Assembly (NCBI GenBank): GCA_037042915.1
Contig: CM073197.1
Span: forward strand, 992,001 to 1,056,000
DNA length: 64,000 nt
Direction of reading: 5' to 3'
Source of the DNA: Auricularia sp. M13
Taxonomy: Eukaryota; Basidiomycota; Agaricomycetes; Auriculariales; Auriculariaceae
The position numbers and the translations under genes were made by a program. Shown here piece by piece: positions 45,370 through 56,333 of this stretch (position 1 is its first letter; every line of letters begins with the position of its first letter). The notes below the pieces were generated by a model, which was given only the letters and a program-made list of their open reading frames with translations, was not told the origin of the DNA and made no database searches.

Positions 45370-47877
45370 TTACGTTGTACTCTGTCGATCTGTATTACTT
45401 TTGGGTTTCCAGTACTTCCATTTCCTCTTACGCTTAGGCATATTAGGCTCAGGATTCTTCGCTTTATACAATGCCCGCAGCGCCCTGACCACCTGCTGCT
45501 TCCGGTGGGACGGTTTCAGGGGCGGTTTCCGCAACACGCGAGAAGCGCGCAACAGCAAATCCGTCAGCCCCAGCCCGAGCTGCAGCACTTTCACGCCGCG
45601 CTTACACTCCACGACAAACCTGTTGAGGTCCGCCTTCGAGACGGATTGCGCGACGTTCTAAAGCAGCACGATGCGTAATCAGCACGGACTGGGAAAACTA
45701 AGGAGACAGCAGAAAAAAGACACGTACCTGCACGCGCACCATGGGGTCGACGATGACGAGCGGCACGCTCTGCCACGGCCGCACGTCGGTGGGCGCGGCG
45801 AGCAGCAGTGCGAGCTCTTGGCTGATCTGCTGGTTGGCGTGCGACGAGTCGCCCTCGCGCAGCCACGTAATGTGACTGTCTCTCTCTCGCGGAGCCACGT
45901 CCACGTGCGGCGGCGCCGACCGGTCGAGCCTGTCCGCGTTACCCTCGCCGCCGCCCGCGCGGCCGGCGTCGCGCAGGTCGCGCGAAACCTCGGCGAACAA
46001 GCGTTCGGGCGGGCGGTAGCCCGGGCGGCGCAGGCGCGACACGACCCCACCGTCGCGCACGCTGATTGCGGACAGTGCGTAGTCGAACTCCGCGTAGAAC
46101 CTGCACAGCACAAAATCAAAGAAAAGGCAGCGTCAGTCCCGCCTCCCGCATGGTGCGAACCCGCACGCACTTGAAGAAGCCCTTCAAGAGCGAGACGAGC
46201 GTCGGCTGGCCGCCTTTGCGCTCCAGCTGCAGGTTGCGCTCCGCGATCCAGTTCTGCATACTGTCCGTGTGCGGATCGAGGAAGCGGACGTCCGAGGGCA
46301 TGCGCTTGTGGTCGTACGGGTGGTTGACGTCCACAGACCAGTACACCACTGGCGCGTCTCCGGTGTCGTCACACGGGCGCGAGAACCTATACTGCGCCGT
46401 GGTCACATCTTTGCCGGGCGTCGTTTCCACCTTCCCGACGAACGGCTGCTGCAGGTTCGGCAGCAGGCGCACATGCTGTCAACAGCGGATGAGAACACGA
46501 GAGCGGCATCGACGGAGACCCACGGACTTGCAGGAACGCCACGGCCATTAGGGTTATGGTGTAGCTCGAGAACGGGCGTGTTGGGGCGATGACCCGTCCT
46601 TTCCGTCCGTTCCGTATGTTCAGCTCGGGTTTGTCCAAGCCAGATTTCCTCGCCCACTCCTTGAGGATGACGATGAGCGGCCCGACGCGCTCGTCCAGCT
46701 CTACGTAGGCGCCGAGGAGCTGCGAATTGTAGAGCCCGTTGCGCGCGTTGACGCAGATAGAGAACGGAGTTTTCATTGCGGGGTGCTCTTCGTCACATAT
46801 AACGCCGCGCACTGTATAAATGGAGCGTGAGTGACATATATTACAGGTCGTATCCTGCATCGGAATAGCGTGACACAAAAGGACTGGACACCGCCTCAAA
46901 TTGCGGGTGGAAGACAGGCCGTCCAGCTACACCGCGCAGATATCTGCAGTCTGCTAGAAGAGTGCAAGCGGCAGGTAGCATGCAACGGTGGCGGCCTGGC
47001 ATGAGGCCCATCTGTCCAGAACGTATGGCGGCATCCTAGCCCTTTTTTTGTCACAAATTTCGCGTCCCGAAGGACCAATTGCAAGCCTCGGGGAGGGCAG
47101 GACATACCAATTGGAACGCGGGCTTTCGGGATGGCCTGCACTTGTTTGCAGCCGTGGAGATGCCTCGAAAGTTCCCTACAACGCGCGGCGTCAGCAAAAC
47201 GTAGTCGAATGCATAGGCCTTCACTCACTGGACATCGTACATGACTGAAGCGACCATCCGTCAGCCGAGATGCTTGAGCGAGACGACGCGCGAAACTCAC
47301 TATTAGGCACCTTCTCATACATTATGCCTGGCTTGAATCCCTGAGGCCTCTTGGGATCCTACGGAAGATTTCATAAGGAGCACAAATTTGCGGGAAAGAG
47401 TTGAGCACACGCACGAGAAGGACGAGGTCGATCTCGCTTTCCTGCCTATCCACGCCGATGCGATTGCTGCCATACCTCACGACATTAATCCTCTCGTACG
47501 GATGCATAAGGCCCTTCTTTGCCGCGAATTTCTCGACGAGCATCCTGATTTTCTTCAGCGCGACTCTGCGCGCATTCTGCTGCGTTGGCGACGGGCGCGT
47601 CCGCTGCGCACAAGCGTGAGACCGTGCGGAGCGCAGGAAACAGAAACAGAAGGCGCACGTTCCAAAAGTCCCAGAGCTCCTTTTCAACGATTTCCTGTTG
47701 CTCCTCGGGCGAACGAGGCGGAGGCTCGTAGCTCGCAAGCGGCGCGGTGACGGCTTGGCCCTGCGTCCAGTATGCACGCCGCGCCGACATCGAACGCAGC
47801 GCGTGGGCATGCATGGACGTCATCTGCTTTGCGAGCTGGGTTGTGCATCTCGATAGCCACCGGATACCCCCATGCAT
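45370..47877 (-). CDS. Cid1/Trf4-type nucleotidyltransferase paralog (copy 2, probable pseudoenzyme)
   Basis: ATG 47877 opens a basic leader with MHAHALRSMSARRAYWTQGQ. The catalytic region reads VVRYGSNRIGVDRQESEIDL: GS is kept but the first Asp is Glu (codon at 47433-47435). The third carboxylate motif reads PFSICVNARNGLYNSQLL: Ser (46759-46761) replaces the Asp found in copy 1. The rest parallels copy 1: DPKRPQGFKPGIMYEKVPN, LIVILKEWARKSGLDKPE, RPFSSYTITLMAVAFLQ, CPQSAISVRDGGVV-like and NVAQSVSKADLNRFVVECK segments. The tail is basic (MPKRKRKWKYWKPK). Splice joins look intact, so selection may maintain a non-catalytic role, perhaps RNA binding or partnering with copy 1. That role is inference. 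Confidence 0.75.
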
Positions 47878-48161
47878 TCGACGCGGATGAGTGGAAAAGG
47901 CAAAAGCGCGACGCGCATCGGCGAAATCCGCTAAGCGCTCGACGTCGTTGACCAGCTAGGAATCATATTTTCCCAGGTTCCTGCGATTCGCCTCTTTTGC
48001 TTATTCGGAAATTTATGCGGACATATGTATCCAGCAGTCGACATTCACTCCACGGATTCACACGGCTTCTCATGACACATGTCGTCTGCGAACAACCTCT
48101 GCGGATTCTGGAATGCCAACGATTCACATGAACAAGCTTCAAGTCAAAACTTGCAGTTGTG

Positions 48162-49279
48162 TTATGATTTACGGATATCTACATGCAACTCCTCGGAGTC
48201 GTTCTTGCCTTCGCGCGCCTGCTCGTCAAGTTCCCGAACCCGGCGCTGTAATACCCACACATTTAGGTTTCGTACAGTACGCACCAAGGAGTCTCACCTC
48301 TAAAGCAAACAAGTACGGGTCGCCGCTGTCCGGCGCCAACTCTCGCACGAGGCGCGCGATGCCATAGAGGTAGTCTTTGTTGGCACCGGACGGGCCGACA
48401 CTGCGCCATATGTGCTCGGCGAGCTGGTCCATGGGCTCTGAGCCAACTGTACATCGCGCAAGTCATGATGATGACACTGGAACCAGTCAGGCTAGGATGG
48501 ATACGCACTGAAGGCTGGGTTGTCACTCCGCCCGACGTAGACCTGCGATCGCGCGTTCATCGTTCATCATTAAACAGGCTGCATTGCGCGCGCAAACTCA
48601 CTACAGCCTTAGACAGCATGTGTGAGAACGGCAAGGAGCGAGTTCAAGATAGAGAGGACACACCCCGGGCACGACGACGCTACCGTCTGCGCCGTATATG
48701 TCCTCTATATGAACAGTATACCCCTCTTTCTCGCGGTACTCCAGGTAATCGTGCGTCTCTTGAGATAGCTTTGGGTCGGGATCGATTGTGTACGCCACGC
48801 CCCAGACGATGTCATGCCCAGGGAACGTTTCCTTCAACCGTTTCAACATGGCGGATGCCGTTGAGGAAGGGCACGTGAGACGCACGTGACCGTACAGAGA
48901 CTCCCACTCATCTATGGGTATGAGAGTCACGACTCGCCCCGGCGCCTGTGTAGGGTATGCTCAGGACACCGGGATGATCGATGAGGGAAGAAAGAGATGG
49001 ACCTCCGGGGTGCCGCGATGGTCCGTCGAGCTCTGTGCAAAGCGACGCACGTATCCCTTGATGTATCCAGGCGCTTTGCAGTCGCAGCTTCAGCCATGCC
49101 AGACACTGAGCGGACGAGGAGGGCACGTACTTCGCGCGACGACGTTCGGGGGTGGCTGTCACCAGAGAACTTATTCATTGAAAAGACGATGTGCGGCTCG
49201 GACGCGCCTTGAACATCAAGCTGCCGTATCCCCATACGTGGAACGGCTGTTTCGGCGTCGTCGAAGGGGTGTTGCTCAT
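48162..49279 (-). CDS. GCG1: ChaC-type glutathione gamma-glutamylcyclotransferase
   Basis: Cleaves glutathione to 5-oxoproline and Cys-Gly in the cytosol. ATG 49279 gives MSNTPSTTPKQPFHVWGYGS. The YGSL substrate-binding motif is VWGYGSLMF. Then come GYVRRFAQSSTDHRGTPE, APGRVVTLIPIDEW, DIVWGVAYTIDPD and DYLEYREKEGY with a conserved Glu. The C-terminal helix has EHIWRSVGPSGANKDYLYG and LVRELAPDSGDPYLF, and the last exon ends EELHVDIRKS at 48162. Introns join in frame. It is divergent from the thioredoxin-TPR gene, 195 bp between starts; both relate to thiol metabolism, which may be chance. Confidence 0.85.
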
Positions 49280-49396
49280 CGTGGCAGGCGATGAAGAGCT
49301 TGAACCCGGTCCGACTCCGGCTCATCGCGTCGAGTCAGCTTTGCATTCTGCCACATTCCACAGGCTACAGCCTGGCTGACACACCCTCGCAGTCGC

Positions 49397-49409
49397 ATAT
49401 ACATATAAG
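49397..49409 (+). promoter_or_regulatory. TATA-like element upstream of the thioredoxin-TPR gene
   Basis: ATATACATATAAG lies about 65-78 bp before the ATG at 49475, followed by a pyrimidine-rich stretch. The position fits a core promoter but is only a motif match. Confidence 0.4.
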
Positions 49410-49474
49410 GGCTCTGCCTGCCTGCTAAGTCCCAGCTATACCTACACATACTCTGAACCCTACCTTATCGCAAA

Positions 49475-50475
49475 ATGTCTGGACCCATCGAAGTTGCAAG
49501 TGTGACTGAGTGGAACACCGCGTTGCGCGAGGCCAAAGCGGCCAACCGCGCCGTCATCGTCGACTTCCACGCGCAGGTACGTCCACGGCTGAGCCTTCCA
49601 GCGCATCCGCACCCTGATAACTGACACCGCGGTACAGTGGTGCGGTCCCTGCAAGCAGATCGCGCCGTTCTACTCGAAGCTGGCGAGCGAGCACACGGGC
49701 GCGACCTGGCTGCGCGTCGACGTCGACGGCCCCGGGACGCGCGTGATTGCGCAGAAGTACAAAATAACCGCCATGCCGACCTTTCTCGTCATCCGCGGCG
49801 GCGAGGTCGTCGACACGCTGCGTGGCGCGGACCCGCGCGGGCTAAACGCGCTTGCGCTCAAGCACGCAGTCGTGACGCTCGACCCCGACGCCGAGCGCGA
49901 GAAGGCCGCGGGCAACAAGGTGCGCCGGCCGCCGTCCAAGACCAGCTCCGGGCGCAATGCTGAGGCGCTCGGCGAGAAGGCGTTTACCAGCGGCGACTAC
50001 GCTGCGGCTGTCGAGCATTACTCCAACGCCATCAAGCGCGAGCCCAAGTCCGCCGTGCTGTACGGCAACCGGTCTATAGCGTATCTCAAGCTGGCGGCCC
50101 AGCGGGAGCCGGAGGGCTCGACGGAGGGCGGCGAGAACTACCGACCGAAGGCGCTGCAAGACGCCGTGAAGGCGACGGAGCTGGACGAACGCTGGCCGAA
50201 GGGCTGGGTGCGGCTGGCCGAAGCACTGCTCGCTACTGCAGACGATCAGGCGGCCGTGGCCTCAGAGAAGCGGTCAGAGGGGAAACTGAGGAGTCTTGAG
50301 GGTGCTGAGGAGGCCCTTCAAAATGCCGTGGGTATTGCTCCCCAGGGCAAGGTCAAAGCTGGTGCGTTCACAAACCGTCCTTTGCATCGTCTTCCTGATA
50401 TTTCATCCCGTGGAAGAGGCGCAGAAGATGCTCGAAGAAGTTCAACAGAAGTTGAAGGAGCTGCGCGCCCACTAA
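49475..50475 (+). CDS. Thioredoxin-TPR fusion protein
   Basis: Three exons: 49475-49576, 49638 to about 50361, and a short last exon ending KMLEEVQQKLKELRAH at 50475. The N-terminal domain is thioredoxin-like with the redox motif WCGPCKQIAPFYSKLA and cis-Pro region ITAMPTFLVIRGGEVV. A linker leads to tetratricopeptide repeats (ALGEKAFTSGDYAAAVEHYS, AVLYGNRSIAYLKL, WPKGWVRLAEALLA). The combination suggests a disulfide-active protein tethered to chaperones such as Hsp70/Hsp90 through the TPR part. The order is the reverse of TTL-type plant proteins. The frame is intact. Confidence 0.85.
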
Positions 50476-50811
50476 GCAGACGGACAGCGCGCAAGCACAA
50501 GTTGTATCCATTGGTTGCTGTATTTTACGTTACTCGTTGCCTAATAATGGGATTTTGTTGTAATATCACAGATACTGACTTGAGACAACGATGTACAATG
50601 AAGCAAACTGTTGAGTGTAGAGTCCAGAGCACGATTTCAGCACCGGCTGCCTCCTGTGGCAAAGAAAGTAAATGCCCGCTTGGCAACCCGCCAACTTGAG
50701 ATACATACAGTGTCCATCTGATCGCTGACATGTAGTTCATTGTTCAGGCTGCTTCGCAGTGCATAAAATACAACTCTACATATCCCATGCCACCGGGCAA
50801 GTGGCCACTCC
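50476..50811. other. Convergent 3' spacer
   Basis: Separates the stops of the thioredoxin-TPR gene and the GH71 gene. It is AT-richer than the flanking exons and has no gene; presumably it holds both polyadenylation regions. Confidence 0.5.
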
Positions 50812-52763
50812 TCACAGCACGCCCACCCAAGGATTGAAGTTATACACCGGGCAGTTATGGCTGATAAACTTGGATCCATGCACAGCCTTGACGACCTGTC
50901 CATTGCGTATGATCTGGATGTACGGGATCGTTGTCGCTGGACGGGAACGGCACCCAGCCGCTCGTGGCGCCGGCGGGCGCGACGAACTCGCGATGGTTGT
51001 TGAGCCCGATGTCCATCGCAATCGTCGCTTGCGAGGTCAGCAAAGCCTCAACGAAGATCGCGTCCTGCACGTAGTCGGCGTTGCGCGGGCTAGTGACGGG
51101 GGTGAGAATGAGAACGAGAGTGGGATGGGGCGGGGAGGAGGGAGAGCGCACCGGAGTCCCTGGCTGCACTGGTCGTTCTTCCAGTGCGAGCGGTACCAGA
51201 AGATCACCTGGTCCTGCGCGACGGCAGGCTGCGAGCCGGTCTTATACCACTCGCAAAGTGCTTGCCGACGATGCGCCATGGCGCGTGGTCGAATCCTAAG
51301 ACACCCGCTTGAGTTCTATCTCACGTGAGAGCTTCTGAATGTGAGCGCACCGTTTACATATTTAGCTGCATCCTGGAGATCGGTCTGCCAAGGCGTTAGG
51401 TAATCACACGGGACTTCATGCCATCCAGCCGACCTTCGGGTTAACGTCAGAAATGCTGAGAAGTGAGAAAGAGCGTCAGTGAGCTGCTGCATGCTATCGA
51501 ACATGACGCACTAGTGAGATTCGCCGTAATCGTTCCAGGAAACTGAGAAGCGACCATATCAGCGCTCGGGGCGTCGGACAACTCCCACCGCACAACTCAC
51601 TGATCTCAACGATGTCGGGCTTGACCGTGTTAATCGCCTGCCTCCAGCGGTAATCCCAGCACTGGTCGCAGTTTGCACCCAGTCGTTGTCGAGCCCGGAG
51701 CCGAGTTCTTGAACTGCCAGGGACTGACGCCTATTGAAAGTTTCAGATCGTTCAGCGATTGCCACACATACCGCCGGCTACTGCGGATAACACACCCATG
51801 ATGTACGGTCCCGTGCGCTGCGAGTGGATGGCGCTCTGGAACGCGACGTCATCCGTGGTCGTCACATTAGTCGGCGAGTCCTCTGGCCTGCGAGAGTGCG
51901 ATCAAAAAGGTGCGATCTTTGTTAGAGGAAGAGAGGAAGGATGTACGCACCACGCCCACCAGTTGAAGAAGCCGTCGACGGCGGGGAAGGACTGCAGCAT
52001 CGAGTTGAATTGGTTCGCGTGGCGGTACGTGATGAACGCCGGCGCAAAGGAGACTTGGATGCCCTGGTTCGCGAGCTGGCTCTTCATGAACGCCCACTGG
52101 TCGGGACCCTGGTTCTCGCCAGAGAACGTAGAGACGAGAACCTTTCCTTGCCACAGGTACGAGGCGGGACTCTTCGCGTGCGCTGCAATGAGGGAAATAA
52201 TTTGCTGCATTGACATTGAGCCTGAGAAATAAACACGTAATCAGGCGATTGACTGCGAATACCGAAGCGACGTACCGCCTGCGAGGTCGAAACTCCAGAA
52301 TAACCTGAAAGTATAATGTTGAGAACCGAGTTCCGTACACTGTTGAACAACGCACTTGAAACCGAGCTGTTCCGCCACCTGCCATGCAGTGTTGGCTTGT
52401 TCCACCTCGTAGTCGTAATTGGCGATATTCATAGCTTCGGTCGCAGTCAGAATTCTGCTAACAGAGATGCATGTTCTCCATCTTACCAAAGCCCTCAACA
52501 CCCATGGCTTGCGCCGCCTGAGCGCTAGGTAAGCATTCAGTTAAGTCTCCAAACTGAGGGCTCAACAGACCTTGATGTCGTTCGTCCAATCCGTCGAGTC
52601 GTACTGAGGCGTGTTTTGCACCTTTGACAGCCCGTCAGCGTCCCTGAATGCCCGATTGTCGGATCACAAGCCGTACCATGAAGTGCGCGACAACGCTCGC
52701 GGCATCTGCCATGTGCGCGGCTGCAAGGAGCGCAAGAGCGATAGCGTTGGTGGGGAGCTGCAT
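50812..52763 (-). CDS. GH71 alpha-1,3-glucanase (mutanase-like), frame disrupted
   Basis: GH71 enzymes hydrolyse alpha-1,3-glucan of fungal cell walls outside the cell. ATG 52763 opens a signal peptide, MQLPTNAIALALLAAAHMAD, followed by ASVVAHFM. Later exons give EQANTAWQVAEQLGFK, YLWQGKVLVSTFSGENQGPD, IQVSFAPAFITYRHANQF, AVDGFFNWWAW, KTGSQPAVAQDQVIFWYRSH and a C-terminal beta domain ending YNFNPWVGVL at 50812. The domain order is that of the family. Two frame changes, near 51250-51256 (KHFA|EWYKTG) and 50927-50936 (SDND|IPYIQIIRNG), suggest missing bases or early decay. Many small introns make the middle provisional. Confidence 0.75.
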
Positions 52764-53337
52764 GACGGTGCGGCGACAACAGACTTTGCAAAGTCCTATG
52801 GATCGTTTATATAGGATTGCAGCTTCGGATGGAAGCATGCATGGATCGGATGCGCGATGTCATGTGGCGGGTCCGGGCAGGAGGCTGCGCGCGCGATGAC
52901 ATATGCAGACGATGCTGAAGGAACAGCATTTTCAGCTATTACCCTGACCATTGATGCAGGTTCTGTGATCCTGCTACAGCGATACAGTTTCGAGCTACCG
53001 AGAGCAGTGCAAAGTCGAACAGTAGACAGACGCATCCTAAAATCGCAAGCAGTCGGGACTCGGGATTCCCAGCTCATCGTCCAGTACGGCAACACGATCC
53101 TATCGTGGAAGCAGTCAACACGTCATGGTTCGCTGTGGGATAACATCCGGAGAACATGCGCAGCGGAACGTAGTGGAAGGTCGTCGTGCGTGTGCATGCA
53201 AATCATGTGGCCAGGAGTGTTGAAATTTGCCCTGATTGTCGGCTTCATGACAGCACAGTAGGCCCAGAAAGCATCAGGTGTATACAGTCGGTAGAAAATG
53301 AAGGCTTTCGCTGCATACGCAACAGCGTACCAGCGAG
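52764..53337. other. Spacer upstream of GH71 and an unknown plus-strand gene
   Basis: Includes the GH71 promoter. A plus-strand frame at 52857-53261 has no recognised features. No repeats were seen. Confidence 0.35.
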
Positions 53338-54830
53338 TCAACGAGGGTCGAAGTTGAGTTGCGGGATATGCCGTCCAGACTCCGACTCGGAGGCGCCGGA
53401 CATCAAAATCTCCGGCGTCTTGTCCCGCCTCCATCCCCAAGTCGTCACCAACATCAGCACACTCGTGGCTGGGAGCCTCTTGCTTAGCCCAACCTCTATC
53501 GGCGAGGACAATACTCGTGAGCTTGCTAGCCGGTATGGCATCGACGCAGCGACCATGAGGATCTTGGATGCTTTTGCCACCTTTTGCGTTTCTGACCCGG
53601 ACGACGCCTTATGCGATGACGTACAGGCTCAAAGATGCGCAGGTATTGCTTTACCTGGCTTCGAGTTTAGGCAAAGCAATACCTGGAGCTATTCGTGATC
53701 ATTTGGAGCTCCTTTGCAACAAGATGCATGCTCTGGCTACGCACCTTAATTCGCCGGCGGCTGATGAAGATAGGGACTCTAGCACGTTTCTTAGACAAAT
53801 TCAATCGTCGTTTATCGCTGCTGTGTACGCCTTCGCGTGGCGTGCACTCTACCTCAACGCTAAGCCAAGACATCCGGAGTCTGACCTGGCTCACCTCTTC
53901 GGTCGATGTGCTGCTTTGCTTTGCACATTCTCCTGAATCTCACGATGTGTGGCGGCACAATTCGCATCGTCACCATCGAACCGACCACCGGGGCTTATTC
54001 AGCCGAGCGCGACAACGTCGTACTGGCGACCGCTGCAGCTGCCGCATACACAGATCACCAAATTTGGACCGCTGAGCCGAACTTCCCAGAAGAATTTGCG
54101 GCACAGGTTCTCTCCCCACTGCGGTAGCTGTGCACACCATCGGAGCTCGGTGGCGCCAAGCTCGTTTCCAACACAACTCCAGTACACACGGAGTGGCTCA
54201 TTGAGTCATTCTATCCTACTTCGAGACGCGCCTCATTGCTCCTTCGGTACGGTATATCGGGACGTCGCAACCAAACTGCCTCCCGTGCTATCGCCTCTTC
54301 CAGGTCTACAACGAGCGCTTTCCCTACCGAAACATTGATACGCGTGGCTCTAGCGGCCGTGCCGTCGTACTGGGCTGCTCCAGATCTTGGTCATTGTATC
54401 GGCATGGTCGCGCGTCTTACAACCGCGCTGTCTTTCGATTTCTCTACAGCCCTTCGAATTGTCAGAGTGCGACTTGCAGCAGCACGACAAGCGGAGCGCT
54501 TAGCTTGCGGCGAAGATCCCTGTGCGTGTATTGAATTCTTCAATGATTCAATGATGAAGTGAAGGAAAGACTAATGGGCATTTCTAGTGACTCCAGATGA
54601 GGAGCAATACCGCGAGGAAGCACGCAAAGCAGAGGAACATCAGTTGAGTCTTCTGCACATTCACGTTCATAACGCAATGTGGGTGTTTAGGGCAGCGGAA
54701 CAGCAGCACTTGAACACTATTGATCGGACTCCATTTCACTGGTTGTTATCATCAGGGACATCTCCTTACGATATGTACGCTGTTTTGCAAAAGTTTTCTT
54801 GTTACTTCCTAATCCTGATCTGAATTTACC
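53338..54830 (+). CDS. Unknown protein, incomplete model
   Basis: Plus-strand coding-like segments follow one another in different frames: GVLSRLHPQVVTNISTLVAG (about 53420), LKDAQVLLYLASSLGKAIPG (about 53625), HLELLCNKMHALATHLNSPA, FIAAVYAFAWRALYLNAKPR, TIEPTTGAYSAERDNVVLAT (about 53965) and DEEQYREEARKAEEHQLSLL (about 54600). The amphipathic Ala/Leu-rich composition looks like helical protein, and introns of about 50 nt can link some blocks. I do not recognise the family and could not build a full frame. It may be one gene or two, or partly decayed. Confidence 0.35.
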
Positions 54831-55469
54831 ATGTTCTGCAGACTTGAGAGCAGGGCGCCTGCTGGGACCGTAATCCCTCCCCTGCCATGAGAGGTGCCCT
54901 GAACGGCGTCTCTGCGGACAGCTGTCCTCTCGGTTGTCCATTGTTCAACCATTCTCATCTTGATTAGCCACGTCCAGACCGAAACCCTGAAAATCGACCC
55001 ATTGGGGAGGACCGCGCCGTTGTGAAGCTCTCGCTAGGTCTTCTCGCACATCCCGCTAGAACATTGCATCCTGCGTGGCAAATCAAGAGCCCTGGACGGC
55101 GTGCCTCCAGAGTGGTCGACAGCGCCGTCACCCGTTGAGAAGATCCCTTGCCACGTCGACAATTGACAATGGCACGCGCAATGCAACATCAATTGCACTG
55201 TCCTCTAGCGTACATTGGCTGAAAGAGAGAGAAAAAGAAAGTCCCAAGAAATCCCGGTCCCGAGCCGCAGGCAACGAAAGGAGTGAGTGCCTCGTCTGTA
55301 CATTATTTCGATCAATGGCGGACTGGCCGCGCATGGCGTGAGATGTGAGAGAGTTGTCGTATTTATCGTTCACTGTTCATCGGCGCGTCTTCGCCCATCA
55401 CCGTCACGCACTACAAAACAGGTGCACATCAGAGAGAGATAGACACGCAGGTGCGGACGAAAGACGCAC
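54831..55469. other. Intergenic, nothing recognised
   Basis: Short frames only, without domains or repeats. Confidence 0.4.
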
Positions 55470-55872
55470 TCACTGCTCGCCTGCGACGGGCTCGTACTCG
55501 GTCAGGCGCGCGACGCGGCTGCGCGCCGTCCAGCTCCGCTTTGCCCATCTGCGCGCGCGGGCGGAGCTTGGCGGCCGCGGCGGAGGGCGCTCCGTTGGTG
55601 GCCGCAACGCGGTCGTAGTGTCTGAACAGGAAATGAGTTTATGTCGAACAGTCTGGCAGACAACAAAGAAACGCACGCAGGTTCAGGCTCCGGCGCGCGC
55701 GCGTGCAGCTTAGTCCATTTGGCGTTGAGCTCGCGGGGCACCGCGGCCGCTGCGTCCCAGTCGTTGCGGCGCATGTGCTCGAGCATCCTGGGGCTGCGCT
55801 CGGTGGGGAGGGCCGCGGCGATGGTGGCGAGCAGGGCGCAGAGGAGGAAGAGATGTTGATGTACTTGAACAT
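55470..55872 (-). CDS. Small secreted protein candidate
   Basis: ATG 55872 begins MFKYIN, and a shifted frame continues FLLCALLATIAAALPTERSP, together a typical signal peptide with cleavage after an AxA-like site. The mature part has RMLEHMRRNDWDAAAAVPRE and LNAKWTKLHARAPEPEPA, then an intron and an Ala/Arg-rich end. One base seems missing near 55849-55853 (ATC-TCTTCC should read ATC-nTCTTCC). The predicted size is about 110-120 residues with almost no Cys, so it is not a typical Cys-rich effector. The frame of the last exon is ambiguous (LTEYEPVAGEQ or a basic alternative). Confidence 0.45.
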
Positions 55873-56333
55873 GGCTGGCGTCGTTGTCTTGAACTTGGTG
55901 AGCGAGTGAGCGATTGACTGGTCGTGGATGTATCGTCCGGCGATGAGAGGTAATGGGCTGTACAATATTCAATATTCAACGACCGCGTAGAATGGAATAA
56001 CGATGAATTCGCGCACAGACGAGACGGGGAGGGAACCTGGGACTTCGAGAAGGAAAACGTAGGGGGGAGAAGGGGGATGGGAAGAAAGCCCGCCTGCCGA
56101 TCGCCGGTCTGCTTTTTGACTTGCGCGCGCGCCTATCAACTCGCCGCTTGTCATGAAACACGCTTCGCCGCTTGGCATTGGCAGTGCAATCCTGCTGGCC
56201 GATGCGAGCAGGATGCACTATCCTATGAGGGATATTCAACATTCAACGCAGGGTCATGAACGCTTGATCCCGCCGAAAACAATGAATCTTCCGCGGAGAA
56301 GCCGTGCAGGACAGATGGAGGAGCCTACACGTC
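55873..56333. other. Spacer between ESF1 3' end and the small secreted protein gene
   Basis: No gene is visible. It contains the promoter side of the small secreted protein gene. Confidence 0.4.
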
